Part shown: in pieces, positions 20,916-32,204 of the stretch
How positions within the stretch are numbered: position 1 is the stretch's first letter
Layout of the letters: each line of letters starts with the position of its first letter
DNA from: Azorinus chamasolen
Taxonomy: Eukaryota; Mollusca; Bivalvia; Cardiida; Solecurtidae
Length of the DNA stretch: 64,000 bases
NCBI GenBank assembly: GCA_963576725.1
Contig: OY755240.1
Span: 97,002,316-97,066,315, forward strand
Direction of reading: 5' to 3'
Translations under genes and position numbers: made by a program
The notes under the pieces: generated by a model
The model's input: only the letters and a program-made list of their open reading frames with translations
The model's database searches: none
What the model was told of the DNA's origin: nothing

Positions 20916-22205
20916 ATCGAAACATTGCAATTGTCTAAATTATGTAACACTTTCTGTGACCATTTAGTAACAATATTGTTTCAACTGGATCTAACCTGTA
21001 ATTTAGCACCAATAAAAGTTTGAGTTTGACCGTTTATCAGGGACTAGAATCAACCACAAGCCCGCTACTTTCGTGTGGTTTCGATTCTAAAAGCGAATCA
21101 TGGCAATACTGATCTCTGAAGTTGTGACAAGACAACAGCCTTCTATTTATTTATACTTCATCCGGGTCGAATGCTCTATATTAAAGTTATGTATTTTTTC
21201 TGGGTTTTGAAGCTTGTCAACTTAAGGTGTGCTTGGTGTCCTCAATCATTTATGACAAGAACTAAGGTTATCACTGATCAGATCAGATTCATTTTGATTC
21301 AACAAAATGACGTATCGTTCCATAACCCTTCAAAAGCATGCAGAATAAAGACCTCTTTAAAAACATCCGGTAGCCAACGGGAAGGGTGCCTCATTTGTTT
21401 TCAACTTTTCGGGTACCAACCTTCCAAAATATGGACATATTTAATATTTGGGATTTTAAAAGGTTTTGTTTACCTTTGAAACATATATTATATCCGACCA
21501 TGATAAACGTTTTAAATGAAAGAATGCAGACACGATACAAGAAGCTTTATTTTCAATCGGGTTTACAACAAATAACATTAGCTATATCAGAAGCTATTTG
21601 CCGACTATAGTAACATAAAACAACAACACTTTAAAACAAAAACAGCCTGTAAATATAAGATAAAGTTTAGCATATTTAAACATTACATGTAAGATATATA
21701 GATATATTCAAAATCACAAGTTTAATTAAAATAGTTCTCACAATAGTTCTCACCATCTCACTCATGATTCTAAAAAAAAGCCTAAAAAAAGAAGGACAAT
21801 ATTGTCTTTAAAATTATTAATGTCTGTATGTTAAGAGATCATATTTTATAGATAAAGGGAGACAACGCTGACATAGTAAAAGGTGTCTACACAGACATTT
21901 CTCCCTGAATACTATGTATAAGAGCAACTAGATTAAGCTTAAATTTAAGCACGGAATTATACATTCTAATTCCATAATTTAAGAATATTATTATGACAGT
22001 CTAAGCAAGTACTTATATTATCATATGTCAATAGGGCATATCGAGATAGCATGGATCCTGATCAGATGCTAGTTGATTAAGTATGTAATTAGGACCTAAA
22101 CTGTCACTAAATACAATGCAGCTTTTACAGTAATCATTTGGCTCATGTGACATTATGCCAATATAAGACAGCACATGCAGTAACTAAAAGCAAATAATTC
22201 TTATA
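20916..22205. other. No gene recognised
   Basis: Includes an unassigned 102-codon plus frame at 21171-21479 with no recognisable motif, and AT-rich sequence. No splice-flanked exon or RNA gene seen. Confidence 0.5.
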
Positions 22206-22567
22206 TACAGTGCTCCCTCTCTACAACGACACCCTTTGGGATACGAATATGTTGTTCAGAGGGAGTTGTTATAGGGAGGGAAAATCAAACATGATTAGCT
22301 TGTTTGCAGATCCCCAGATATGGTGTATTTCGAGAAATAAAACCACTATGCCTCAATCAATCCCTATGTTGTGACCACTCTTTAGAATTGTCACAAAGTG
22401 ACAATTCTAAAGAGTGGTCACAACATAGGGTTTGATGGAGGCATAAAGAAAATACGATGGAAAAAGGTTGTTTCTGGAGCCTTGTTGTTTCGGAAACAGT
22501 GACATGCGTTATTGAAAGGAGGGAATCGTTATTGAGAGAGCCGTTGTAGAGAGGTAGCACTGTACAA
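22206..22567. mobile_element. pogo/Tigger-like MITE with nested palindrome
   Basis: Terminal inverted repeats ACAGTGCTCCCTCTCTACAA (left) and the inverse of GTTGTAGAGAGGTAGCACTG (right). CAGT plus CCTCTCT plus ACGAC is the style of pogo/Tigger TIRs, which insert at TA. A second MITE (22350-22446) sits inside. No transposase. Confidence 0.7.
22350..22446. mobile_element. Near-perfect 97-bp palindromic MITE
   Basis: ATGCCTCAATCAATCCCTAT...TAGAATTGTCAC facing GTGACAATTCTAAAGAGTGG...TTGATGGAGGCAT. Same family as 15550-15640 but with almost fully matched arms, so it is the youngest copy here. Confidence 0.85.
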
Positions 22568-22627
22568 CAATAGTAATGTATACATTGTGCTCATGCTAAT
22601 TCTGCTCATGCTAAGAGAACATTTTTA

Positions 22628-23010
22628 TCTGTCTTTTCCTGTGACAAACATGCTTAATGATATGATTTCAAATTCAATATTCCCTCAAAACCTCAAACTG
22701 GCTCAAGTTACACCTATTTTTAAAAAAGATGATCCTTTTATAGCAAAACAAATACCGGTCGTCAGTATCTTACCCACCATGTCATAAGTGTTTGAAAAGG
22801 TTTTAGAAGATCAATTAAGAAGTCATTTTAACTTATTATTGATAATTATCTTTCTGCTTTTAGACCAAGGTATGGTTGTCAGACAGCCCTCTTGCGCTTA
22901 ATTGAAACAGGAAAATGGGCCTGGACAACGGGGAGCATGTAGCAGCAGTCTCAATGGGCCTCTCTATGGGCATTTCATTGCCTTATCCACGACCTATTTC
23001 AGGTACTAAT
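22628..23010 (+). pseudogene. Non-LTR reverse transcriptase fragment (second LINE family)
   Basis: The plus frame reads SNSIFPQNLKLAQVTPIFKK, a PVVSILPTMS block with a stop where Lys is expected, VFEKVLEDQLRSHFN, then after a shift NYLSAFRPRYGCQTALLRLI and DNGEHVAAVSMGLS. These match RT domains 1-3 of jockey/CR1-group LINEs (the motifs NYRPVSILPxxSKxFE, AFRxxxGCQxxLL and DLSKAFDCLPHDL). It differs clearly from the CR1/L2-like LINE at 38 kb. Only about 380 bp remains, with several stops, a frameshift and no catalytic YADD. Confidence 0.8.
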
Positions 23011-23249
23011 TTTTACAATATTAGCTATTTCTACGGGCCCGTATAGGGACGGTTAAATGGTCAGATACGTTCATTGTGTAGATCTATAGTAGAGCTATAT
23101 ATACTTTCTACATTTGCTGTATCATCAAACAAAACGTGGACATCCTATGTCATGTTTGATCGCCTGGCCTTAAAATGTAGTACACACATAGACCTATCCA
23201 TCGATACCAAGACTGACTATTTAATTCACATTACATTTACTAATTCGGA

Positions 23250-23510
23250 TGATGTAGACTACAGGCAATGAAAACATATTTAAAATGGTCGTTCTAGCCT
23301 ATTTACATTTTACAACGGCTCAGTAAAGACGGACGAACAGACAGTTGGTACACATTTGAACGTCATTCGATAGCCATCTTATCTGGGTCTTCTTTGTTTA
23401 CAAGAGTCAACGTTTGGGACCTCTGCAAACAGGGTAGATCTGCATCATCCAGCTCCTGTAGGAGCCGTCTGACCAGGATCTACTCTTAGTACTTAAGAAA
23501 TACGATAGAT
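23250..23510. repeat. Dispersed repeat, second copy
   Basis: Homologous to 17390-17650; ends with the hairpin half CAGCTCCTGTAGGAGCCGTC. Confidence 0.75.
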
Positions 23511-23524
23511 CTGTACCCATGCTT

Positions 23525-23692
23525 ATAAAACTTTTAGTTGAGTCTGAGTTCGTTCTCAAGTTTTTGATTGGTCAGATTTGAGCCTTTGGCTCAAATCTGA
23601 CCAATCAAAAGCTTGAGAACTCAAATCTGACCAATCAGAAGCTTGAGAACGAACTCAGATTCAACTAAAAAGCTTTATAAGCATGGACCCTG
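23525..23692. mobile_element. Foldback MITE, CCATGCTTATAA family
   Basis: Left arm CCATGCTTATAAAACTTTTA...TGAGTCTGAGTTCGTTCTCA...GATTGGTCAGATTTGAGCC pairs with the right arm ending in AGCTTTATAAGCATGG. The right arm has an extra internal GAGAACTCAAATCTGACCAA duplication. Other copies: 47508-47683, 49752-49933 and a half copy at 51313-51402. Confidence 0.85.
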
Positions 23693-23754
23693 ATCTACAG
23701 CTTGTGACATGATAAAATATATTATTCATAGTGCAGTTATAAAATAAATCAGTT

Positions 23755-24230
23755 AAATTAATTTTCATACAGTCGTTTTTTCTCACACGAATATTTATGA
23801 GGGATAGGCTTAAAGACAAGTCGGTCAATTTTGATGCATGCGAAGCGTCTAATTTCAGCGCTGCTTCTCCCATTTTAAGCGAAATTGCTGTAGGTGTAAA
23901 CCCATCACCTCATGAATATTCATGTAAAAAATAATAATACCATGGACACCTGTTAGCTGAATTATTATAATGGCATATGAACACTTAGTGTGTTGGTAGA
24001 AACTGTAGTCAGATTTATATAATTCATAAGCCAATAGAACAGATCCTGGTCAGACGACCAGCTTCGACAGGAGCCATCTGATCTGGGTCGTCCATGTTTT
24101 CAAAGACGTCCAAATGTTTCATATCCCTATATTCCATAAATACGTCTTTCTAAACCTTTGCAAACAGAGTAGACCCAGATCAGACGGCTCTGTTTGCCGA
24201 TGATATAGATATATATCTGATTCTTACGTT
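23755..24230. mobile_element. TTAA-family MITE remains, uninterrupted relative of 18725-19560
   Basis: Contains ATACAGTCGTTTTTTCTCAC, TTTGATGCATGCGAAG, ATGAATATTCATGTAAAAAA and a decayed hairpin pair (CAGACGACCAGC.. / TTGCAAACAGAGTAGACCCA). It shows the state before the nested insertions found at 18783-19520. Confidence 0.6.
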
Positions 24231-25425
24231 CCTGCAATAACGAATTTAATGCCTGTGTTTATAAGGTTGATGAATTATTGAATGTTTTACTCGGGCACTG
24301 TAAAGCAGTGTATATTCTAGTCCTGGTTTGATTATTAAGTCGTTAAAGTAACGCACCATGAATTAGGGTTTTCTCCCATACTGATTGACACTGATAACAT
24401 TTTTAATAGTTAGGTGTAGTAAGTTGAAATGAAACATTCCATACAGACGCAAACATTCCATACAGACGCAGCGAGTCGTACTACATTTACGTAAAATTTA
24501 AATCTATGGAGATGTTCGATACATAGTTAACATATAATTAACAAGACACTTACTGATTCATATTGATATACAATAGAACCTTTCAATAGTGTGTACTTTA
24601 TCTATAAACCTGTGCGTTTTTGAAAGCGTGTAACTGTGATTTTAAGTCGACATCTGATCCAGTTGGCAGCCAGTAAATGTAACCGATCTAGTAAATTTGT
24701 TGATGACTTCTAAAATGTCAGGTAGTCACATATTAACCCTTTACCTGAAGAATATTTATATGTTCACTTAATAGTTTAGATAGGTTTACATTAACTCTAT
24801 GAGTGCTAGTTGCAAATTCCTGATGACAGACTGGATCCTTATTAGACGCCAAGTTACATGGAATTTCGGCAGTATCCAAGTGCATGTCCTTGAGGAATTG
24901 AAGCAGACAACGTCTTATGATTATGTTAGACGCAAAATTAACTAGTGTGCAAGGATTTAATTCTACCAGTTTGGTGCGTTGCTTTGGTCAGTGTTATTTA
25001 TGTAGAGTTTATTTCTTATTGGAGTATACTCACGGGGAATTTAAATAAGAGCACCAAAATGACATTATATTTATAATACAAAGCATGTATATTCAATGAA
25101 TTAACAATTTATCTGTTGATAATAAATTATGGTCTTTGTAAAATGAGAAGACAGATTTTGGCAATAGTCTAATCAAGTCTCTATCGGTAAATGTATCACA
25201 GTCAGAAATAATACGGACACCTGAATATATACACCAATACGTTTGTACTTTATATGAAATGCTTTTGGTCCGTGCATTACGGATATTAATTAATTTACTT
25301 ATTAACTCTTTTGGCGCCAGATTTAAAAGTGTCGTCTGCAAAACTAATGTCATATTAAATATAAGTCTAAACTAAATATTAAAGGTTTATTAGTAAAACA
25401 TTTGTTTTTAAAAACATGTATGCTT
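24231..25425. other. No gene recognised
   Basis: AT-rich. A direct duplication of AAACATTCCATACAGACGC lies at 24430-24469, and TTAACCCTTTACCTGAAG at 24734 starts a decayed TTAA MITE. No supported gene. Confidence 0.5.
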
Positions 25426-25439
25426 GAGCTAAAATAATA

Positions 25440-25540
25440 CAGAAAGCAGTGAAGCCCCAGGTCAGATGCCGCCTTGAAAAGGCGGCATCTGACCTGGGAC
25501 TGCACTGTTTTCAATGGTGCTTTTAGGCCGAAAGGGTTAA
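25440..25540. mobile_element. TTAA MITE hairpin, GCCGCC-core subfamily
   Basis: Perfect hairpin around GATGCCGCCTTGAAAAGGCG GCATC with arms CCAGGTCA/TGACCTGG; the right end GGCCGAAAGGGTTAA matches the 31510-31770 element. The left end is not clear. Confidence 0.75.
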
Positions 25541-25569
25541 TGCAATAGAATCAGAAAGGAAATACAAAG

Positions 25570-26340
25570 TAAACATAGCTGAACCTGACCAGGCATCTCC
25601 TACAAGGGCTGTTTGATATGGGCCCGTCACACCGTGACGTTCTGGTAAGCGCTGGGATAACGCCATAAGAGCGTTGTGTGAACGCTTGTGAACGCTAGTA
25701 AACGTCGGTGATCGCCGGGAATCGGTGGAGAACGCTGGTCCGGAAAAAAGGGTTTGAACATGCACAAAAGTTCTCACTGAGACCAGCGTTCTTCAACGTT
25801 CAATTCTAAACGCCGAAGAACGTTTAAGAACGTTAATGGAACGTTTTACTAACATTTGATGAGCGTTGCACGCGTTCGGATATCGTTAGTCAGTCGTTAC
25901 TCTAGCGTTACTTGGTTGTTACTTATCGTTTGCTTTGCAGTGAACGACTCACTGGCGACCTGTCAACGACCACTAAACGATCCCCTAGCGCACGCAGCGT
26001 GTGACTAAGTCAAACGAACGTCAAAACGCTACTCCGTCGTTATTCACACGTTAGTCACACGCTCAACACGCTTGTCTAACGTTCACAAATCGTTCGTTGT
26101 GCGCCAGTGGCACGTTAGCACACGCTAATGGTTTTCAGGGGTATCTTACCTGATCGCTGTTACACGCTTTTCGCGCGTAAGACACACGCTAGTCATGCGT
26201 TAGGTACACATTTATCACACGCCAGATGTGTCAACCTCACTCTAGAACGCTCAAACATTGAATGATTGAAATGTTCAGAGAACACTGACCAGAACGTCAT
26301 GGTGTGACGGGCCCATTACAGATTTGCAAACAACATAGAA
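25570..26340. mobile_element. TTAA-family hairpin split by a Harbinger-like element
   Basis: Left part GAACCTGACCAGGCATCTCC and GGGCTGTTTGATAT, right part CATTACAGATTTGCAAACA. They read as two halves of a MITE hairpin separated by the 25620-26314 insertion. Confidence 0.6.
25620..26314. mobile_element. Harbinger-like non-autonomous DNA transposon 1
   Basis: Terminal inverted repeats of 26 bp with one mismatch: GGGCCCGTCACACCGTGACG TTCTGG at left, inverse CCAGAACGTCATGGTGTGAC GGGCCC at right. The GC-rich interior is made of GAACGCT/AACGTT-like words spaced close to 10 bp (clearest at 25680-25740) in one orientation on the left and the other on the right. No transposase. GGG-type TIR ends resemble PIF/Harbinger; the target duplication is not clear here. 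Confidence 0.7.
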
Positions 26341-26810
26341 AGAGAGGACAAAAGAAATCATCTGTATTACCGTGAAATTATTTATGCGTTGTAGTAAGGC
26401 TTATCTGCATAGCATTTATTATTTCGTTAGCTTGGTCTCTTAACCACACTGGCGTTAACTTTTTAATTGTTGTTGACACTTTGCAGCCCAATTTTGTTAA
26501 TACATTTCGGTACCTCAACTGCTGATCAGGATCAAAACAATTTGACACACTTAAGCTGAATACTTTTGTACATTGTATCACATGCTGAAACGTAAAGCAC
26601 CCATTTTTCGAGTATTGTGTAACAATAAACTATATGATATCTGTGTAGGTCGTGATAAGACCTAAACAGTCGACCGGTATAGTTTGATTTTGAGTGTTGA
26701 GCCGTGACTGCACTTTTCTATTTATAGAAGTTGCAACAATTCTAGTTTATGGGTAAGTGGACAGTGTTGTCACAAGAAGCTCGTAGTAATCGTACAGTAT
26801 TAGTATATAT
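26336..26810. other. No gene recognised
   Basis: No supported feature. Confidence 0.5.
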
Positions 26811-26900
26811 ACAGTAAAAACTCTCTATAACGGCCACTGAGTTATATCAAGTATTTTGTGTTAAAGGCAGGTGGGTGCTTAAAGCAAGATTAACGTAAAA
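26811..26900 (+). mobile_element. pogo/Tigger-like terminal repeat, solitary
   Basis: ACAGTAAAAACTCTCTATAA CGGCCACTGAG is a typical pogo-type terminus after a TA; no matching right end was found nearby. Confidence 0.5.
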
Positions 26901-28364
26901 CAGAACGCTCCTAAATACCAAGTAATCAACACAACTGTATGTGCTAATTACTTGTCTGTATTAACATAGGTAACTCCGGAACAAATACATGGTTAATAAG
27001 ATTATTACAATCAGTGGAGATATACCTTTTAAATGCATGTATTGTCTGACAATTTTAAACTGATACTCATCAATATCCGTTTGCGTTTCCGGCTATACTC
27101 GGATGAATTCGATTGCTTTGATAGCGCAAATACCAGATGGTATGTATTGAGAGCAATACGCCTAAAGTGTGACGTAGTGGAAAGATCTTTGCTTGTCATA
27201 CAATCGGTGGCAGGTTAGAATCTAATTGAAATCGATTGATTAATTATCTCTATTGTTAATTAAATGCGATTTGGATTAGTTTATTTGAAATAGTGTTGGT
27301 GTAAATCGATTAAATGATATGAATACCTCGATTGTTTCGATGTGATAGTATAGTTTAAGGTCGTCTATAAAAGTCTAAACATAATGTGTATATGTAACAC
27401 ATACACTAGGATACCATCCCTTTTGTAGCACATACAATCTCATTCTACACAATGTGTATGTAGCACACATTTTAGCATCTACAAGATACACCCAGGGCTC
27501 GAATGTAGCACATGCACATTCGCAAAATACCAGTGAAGTTTAGTATGAATTACCTGGCCTATACACATTCTCCACATTCTCCTTTTAATTGATATACGAC
27601 TAATCTTTGTTGAAGAATATTGTTTTCAACATGCATTTTCTTGTAGTGTAACTGTTTCTATCCAAAATTGGCCACGTCCATTTATGTTATTTTGTCTAAA
27701 TTTGTGTATATGAGGGTCTGGTTAAAACACTGGATCTGTGCATATAGCGTTTTAGTCCTTCTAAGGGACGTCATTGATGTCTTAGTGTTTGATTCCTCAA
27801 ATTGACAAAATATCTTATTAGTCTTATAAAGGTGTGGAATCAGCAATTGGCATAAAAATAATATATCATAAAATACGCAAGGCTGCTTGTGCATTGACTG
27901 GTTTTATAAAACAAAAGAAAAAAAATATGAGAAAGATCATTGCATTTTTGCAAGTAGTTTTAAATGTATGGCACTTACATGTTTTTTGCGAGTTAGAGAA
28001 AATGCTATATTCAAGCCTTGCACACCATATCCACACTGAATCTGTTTAGACTCTTATTATGCAGCAACATTTGTCTACTGAAACGCGCTGCTTAAAGACA
28101 TTCTCTCCAGCCCATCCATGACCACTCCTCAAATGTTCTCATTAGGTGTGAATGAGACGGTAAATACATGGGGACACATAGATATAGTGTCCTAACAATC
28201 TGAGGGAATGCAGATTTGATTCGCCATTCATTCACAACCTAAATAACAATTGTTGGACATGCGTTTCCCGATATAAAATGCTACTATCAGGACTGGCCTT
28301 AGTTTTACATTTCTCAATACAGACAGGGTGTCCAGTTGTCGGCGTAAATGCATGCTTTTCTTCA
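26901..28364. other. No gene recognised
   Basis: AT-rich. About 75 bp at 27400-27472 (TTTTGTAGCACATACAATCT CATTCT...GTGTATGTAG) recurs at 28710-28785. No supported gene. Confidence 0.5.
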
Positions 28365-28368
28365 CTTT

Positions 28369-28607
28369 AACTCTTTCCTCCATGAATATTCATGAAAGAA
28401 TTTATGACATCATGAATATTAATTAGACTAATTTTCAAAAGGGCATATTAACTCCTGAATTTGTTGCCAATGCAGATGCTGTACAATCAGATCTATATCA
28501 TTCTGTAAGCAAACAGAACAGACCAAGACCAGACGACTCCCAAAGGAACCGTCTGATCTGGGTCTACTATGTTTGTAAATTCGCAATTATACAGTAAAGG
28601 GTTAATG
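28369..28607. mobile_element. TTAA palindromic MITE
   Basis: TTAACTCTTTCCTCCATGAA at left and ACAGTAAAGGGTTAA at right; hairpin core GCAAACAGAACAGACCAAGA / GATCTGGGTCTACTATGTTTG with centre AGACGACTCCCAAAGGAACC. Confidence 0.75.
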
Positions 28608-28859
28608 TGATAACATATTAGTAACGCTTCATTGGGAGTTGATGTTTTTAAATTATCAACTGTTTCGGAGACAATAAGGTCCAAATGTCAAACAGTGTGG
28701 ATAACTACCCTTTTGTAGCACTTACAATCTCATTCTTCATACGTAGCGTGTATGTAGTACATATACTTGGATACCACACCCGTTTTTATATATCCAATGA
28801 ACATTGCCAGGGAGATACTTATGTTCCAATATTGGCTAAAAATAATATAAAGTCTAACA

Positions 28860-29490
28860 CTACACTAATAATCAAAAGTTTTCACCTAATCCTCGCTGAA
28901 GATACTGTAAACGGCGAAAGGAACGATGGTATTAATTGGGCTGCGCACATTAAAGATACTCTCAAAAACATAGGGCTTGCAGATATCTGGAACCACCAAT
29001 GGAATGACACGTTTGAATTTTCCATTATAAACCAAAGACGATTATACATATACAGACAGGCATAGTACGCACACATAATTGATTCACCTAGACTATCAAC
29101 ATGGAGTTTATTCAAACACCAGTTCGAACCGGAGAAAAACCTCTCATGCATATCAGGTAAAAAGTTTACAATAACCTAAATCCCGATTCAGGGTACCTTC
29201 ACATTACCTAAATTTAGAGACAGGGGGAGATATATTTCGATATTGATAGAAAACACCGTCTATATCCCAACAGCGACATGACGGTTGTCGAAATGAATGT
29301 CATTTTCTTCTAGTATGCCCAACATATAGAAAAATACGTTGTCGCTTTCTACCAAAACAATACTGCTCGCGGCCGAACATAAATAAGTTTATCAGTATAG
29401 TGACGTCTACGTTCAGTAATATCATAAACAGAGTCGCCAAATATGTATATTTCGCAATACAAATTGCATATAAGCCGTTCTTAAACTGAC
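28860..29490 (+). pseudogene. C-terminal part of a third LINE family RT, with Zn-binding motif
   Basis: The first plus frame ends with NWAAHIKDTLKNIGLADIWN and reaches a stop at 29065. After further frameshifts the tail (29293-29487) reads CRNECHFLLVCPTYRKIRCR, FLPKQYCSRPNINKFI and INRVAKYVYFAIQI. This resembles the C-terminal C...E.HFLLVCP.Y zinc-binding region of non-LTR reverse transcriptases that are common in molluscs. The arrangement (W..LLxxxGL..IW upstream, CP motif downstream) supports one decayed ORF of about 200 codons. RT catalytic domains are absent. Confidence 0.7.
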
Positions 29491-29499
29491 TACATACAA

Positions 29500-29820
29500 A
29501 CCAACTCATCCTCTCGTTTATCCTACATATCTATCTACTACCAACCAAGCTCTACGGTATACCTATCAACAGTTTACTTGCCTACATACCCAGATACCTC
29601 CCTAACAATTCTACGTACCTACCTTATCAACGTACCTAACACTAGACAACCCACCAACGTCCGCAAGCTCATTCACTCAAACCCCACCCACCGACCTATA
29701 TTTCCACATACCCATTTACCCGAGCACCCACCCACCCAAAACCCATCCGCCCGCCTACCCACCCATGCACCCCGAAATCTACCTTACCTATCTACCTATC
29801 CATCCCCTAGTTAATCTGCC
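29500..29820 (+). repeat. Cryptic CTAC/CCCA-rich simple sequence
   Basis: Pyrimidine-rich degenerate tetranucleotide tract (CTACCTATCTACCTATCC and CACCCACCCA words). Open frames here are low-complexity. Confidence 0.7.
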
Positions 29821-30953
29821 CCCATCAGTCCCTTTAAACTTACCAATATAGTTATCCATACATCAATGCACATACTGACATGATGATACACTGCACCACT
29901 ACAATAATGTGTCAGATTGTACACATAAAATATCAATAATTATTGAAAAACAATTACAATCAAATAGAGCATGGTGTGAAAAGTAAACTGTCTGGGCAAT
30001 ACACATAGAACAAGTCGTTCTATGCATGTACGTTATGTGTTTAACAGGCGACCAAAGCAAAACTATGGATATATCATTTTGTCTCTGTTAACCAGGCAAA
30101 GCTCTCAGTTTTCTATTAGCCGTTGGTAATTCCCTCAAGACAAATTACACTATGTGGGTACTTACTTTGATTATGAAGGAGCGTAAAAGTGAAGTGTCGG
30201 TTACTTCTACCGTGGAACATAGTCGTTACTCAGTATAACAATATATAGAGTTGTGACTGTTTTCTACGAGAGCGATATGTTCCATATAACATACCCACCT
30301 TATATTGATTTTGGTCAGTCAATGAATAAACAACCATGACATTTCCATCCAAATTGATGTGTTAAGTGACCCGAGAACTCCATGTAGAGTCTTGTGTGTA
30401 AAACAAGTGAGTTTGAGATTAATTCAGACTATGAGTGATTGTTGGTAGACAAACCATGTACACTATACGAGTATACAGACAGTGTACATTAATATGAAGT
30501 CAATACTGCCTAACTTGTTGAATGTGAAACGATATACTGATGACTAGCGTTACCATCGTAACTAAAAATAATGAAACGATGTCTAAATGACTATTTATTT
30601 CTCCTACAAAATATGTTCTTCCTCCAAATTGATTCATGTGTTTGCTATTAACAGTATATGATTAGGCGATAAACGTATGTACATTTTATGCCTAATGAAA
30701 TATTCGGTATTCTATATAATCCGCAGTCGCGGCGAGGGCGTTTGCACAAATTCTTCGCTTGATTACCAGAGCATGAGTACCCCGCAATGGTCCGTGAAAT
30801 CTAACAACGCCTTGTGTTGTGATTTTGGTTCTTGCATATCGAAAAATAGGGATCAAGATAATCAATCTGTATTCGTTGTTTTCTTGACGCCGTAGCTTTT
30901 GGACATTTGTTGTGGACTATAAAGGTACCATGTGTTGAAAACATATATACTTG
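29821..30953. other. No gene recognised
   Basis: AT-rich spacer without supported gene, exon or repeat. Confidence 0.5.
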
Positions 30954-30956
30954 TAC

Positions 30957-31147
30957 AGTAAAACCTCTCTAAAACGACGCCTTTATCAATAAACGTATGT
31001 TTATTTAAAACCAGGTGGTAGACGTGAGTAATGCAGAAAATCCGTAAAGAAACTTCTGTATAACTTTTGTCCTGCATCAATCTACCACCTGCATTTTAGA
31101 TCCAGAATCAGATCTCCATTTGGTGCATTAGAGAGGTGTTGCTGTAT
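30957..31147. mobile_element. pogo/Tigger-like MITE
   Basis: Left end ACAGTAAAACCTCTCTAAAA CGACG; right end ATTAGAGAGGTGTTGCTGTA is its inverse with mismatches; internal TGGTAGAC...CTACCACC pairing. Confidence 0.75.
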
Positions 31148-31327
31148 GTTCTGGCACGGTGTTAATGCCATAGTTATTGTATTAAACCTAAACACCATGA
31201 ATATATATGTTGAACTTATGACATTATGAATATTAATCAGATGCAATACTATAATGGCATACGAGCACAAACTTTTTGGCCGTGACAGAAACTGAAGAAT
31301 TAGATTTATAGCCTGTCTTAAGTAAAC

Positions 31328-31515
31328 AGAATAACCATTTACTCCATGAATATTTATGTAATAAATAATGATATAATGATTATCCATTACATTACATTTT
31401 AATGGCACATTAACATTGGAAAAATTGACCATGGCAAAACTGTAGAATTTAATTTCATAAACAAACAGAGCAGATTCTAAACTTGCCGTCTGATCTGAAT
31501 CTAATCTATCTGTAA
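31328..31515. mobile_element. Decayed TTAA MITE
   Basis: ACCATTTACTCCATGAATAT at left; hairpin part AAACAGAGCAGATTCTAAAC / TGATCTGAATCTAATC; right part merges into the next MITE. Confidence 0.55.
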
Positions 31516-31770
31516 AGGCGTTTAACCCTTTCACCGCCACAGTCGAGTAAATCCACCACGACAAATAGTGCAGTCCCAGATCAGACGCCGCCTTTTCAAG
31601 GCGGCGTCTGATCAGGGACTTCACTATTTGTCCCAATCTCTAGTTCTATATATGTGCTTTATTCCTTTGAAATTTGCATTTATTGATCTCATTTCCTTAT
31701 TTTACTAAATGATTTAACAAACTTGGATTCCAGACGACAATTAGAAATTTGGCGCCGAAAGGGTTAAACA
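31510..31770. mobile_element. TTAA MITE, GCCGCC-core subfamily
   Basis: Ends TTAACCCTTTCACCGCC and GGCGCCGAAAGGGTTAA. The core is a near-perfect hairpin: GCAGTCCCAGATCAGACGCC / GGCGTCTGATCAGGGACT around CGCCTTTTCAAGGCG, flanked by AATAGTG/CACTATT. Confidence 0.85.
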
Positions 31771-31804
31771 CATACTTATGAATTACAGTTATAGAACCAT
31801 TCTA

Positions 31805-32204
31805 AACCGGACGTGAAATGACACATTGCTTGTGATGACTTGTTTGCCTTGTGACATGAAACATTGTTTATGATGACTTGTTTATTTTACACTATTGCGT
31901 ATCTCTGGTGATGACTTATTTATCTTGTGACACAATGCATTTCTTGTGTTGACTCGTTGATCTTGTGAAACGACACATTTGTTGCAACGACTTGTTTATC
32001 CTGTGACCCGACGATTTTTTTGCAATTCGTTTATCGGGTGACACAATGCATCTTTTGTGACGACTTGTTTTTCTTGTTATATGACACTTCTCTTGTGAAG
32101 ACTAATTTATCTTGTGACATGACACTTTTCTTATGGCGGCTCCTTTTTATTGTGACACGATGCATCTCTTTGTGATAATTTGTTTAGTGTGTGATATGGC
32201 ATTT
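31805..32204. repeat. 38-bp minisatellite, left block
   Basis: Degenerate units of about 38 bp built from CTTGTGACACGACACTTCTC and TTGTGATGACTTGTTTAT words. Same array as 33784-36025, separated by pearl-like element 2. Confidence 0.85.

Noticed and set aside
20362..20950. Cys/Val-rich frames up to 193 codons
   Set aside because: Translation of ACAGAC/CA microsatellite.
21171..21479. 102-codon plus frame
   Set aside because: No motif, no splice context and no similarity to repeats here; length is compatible with chance in AT-rich DNA.
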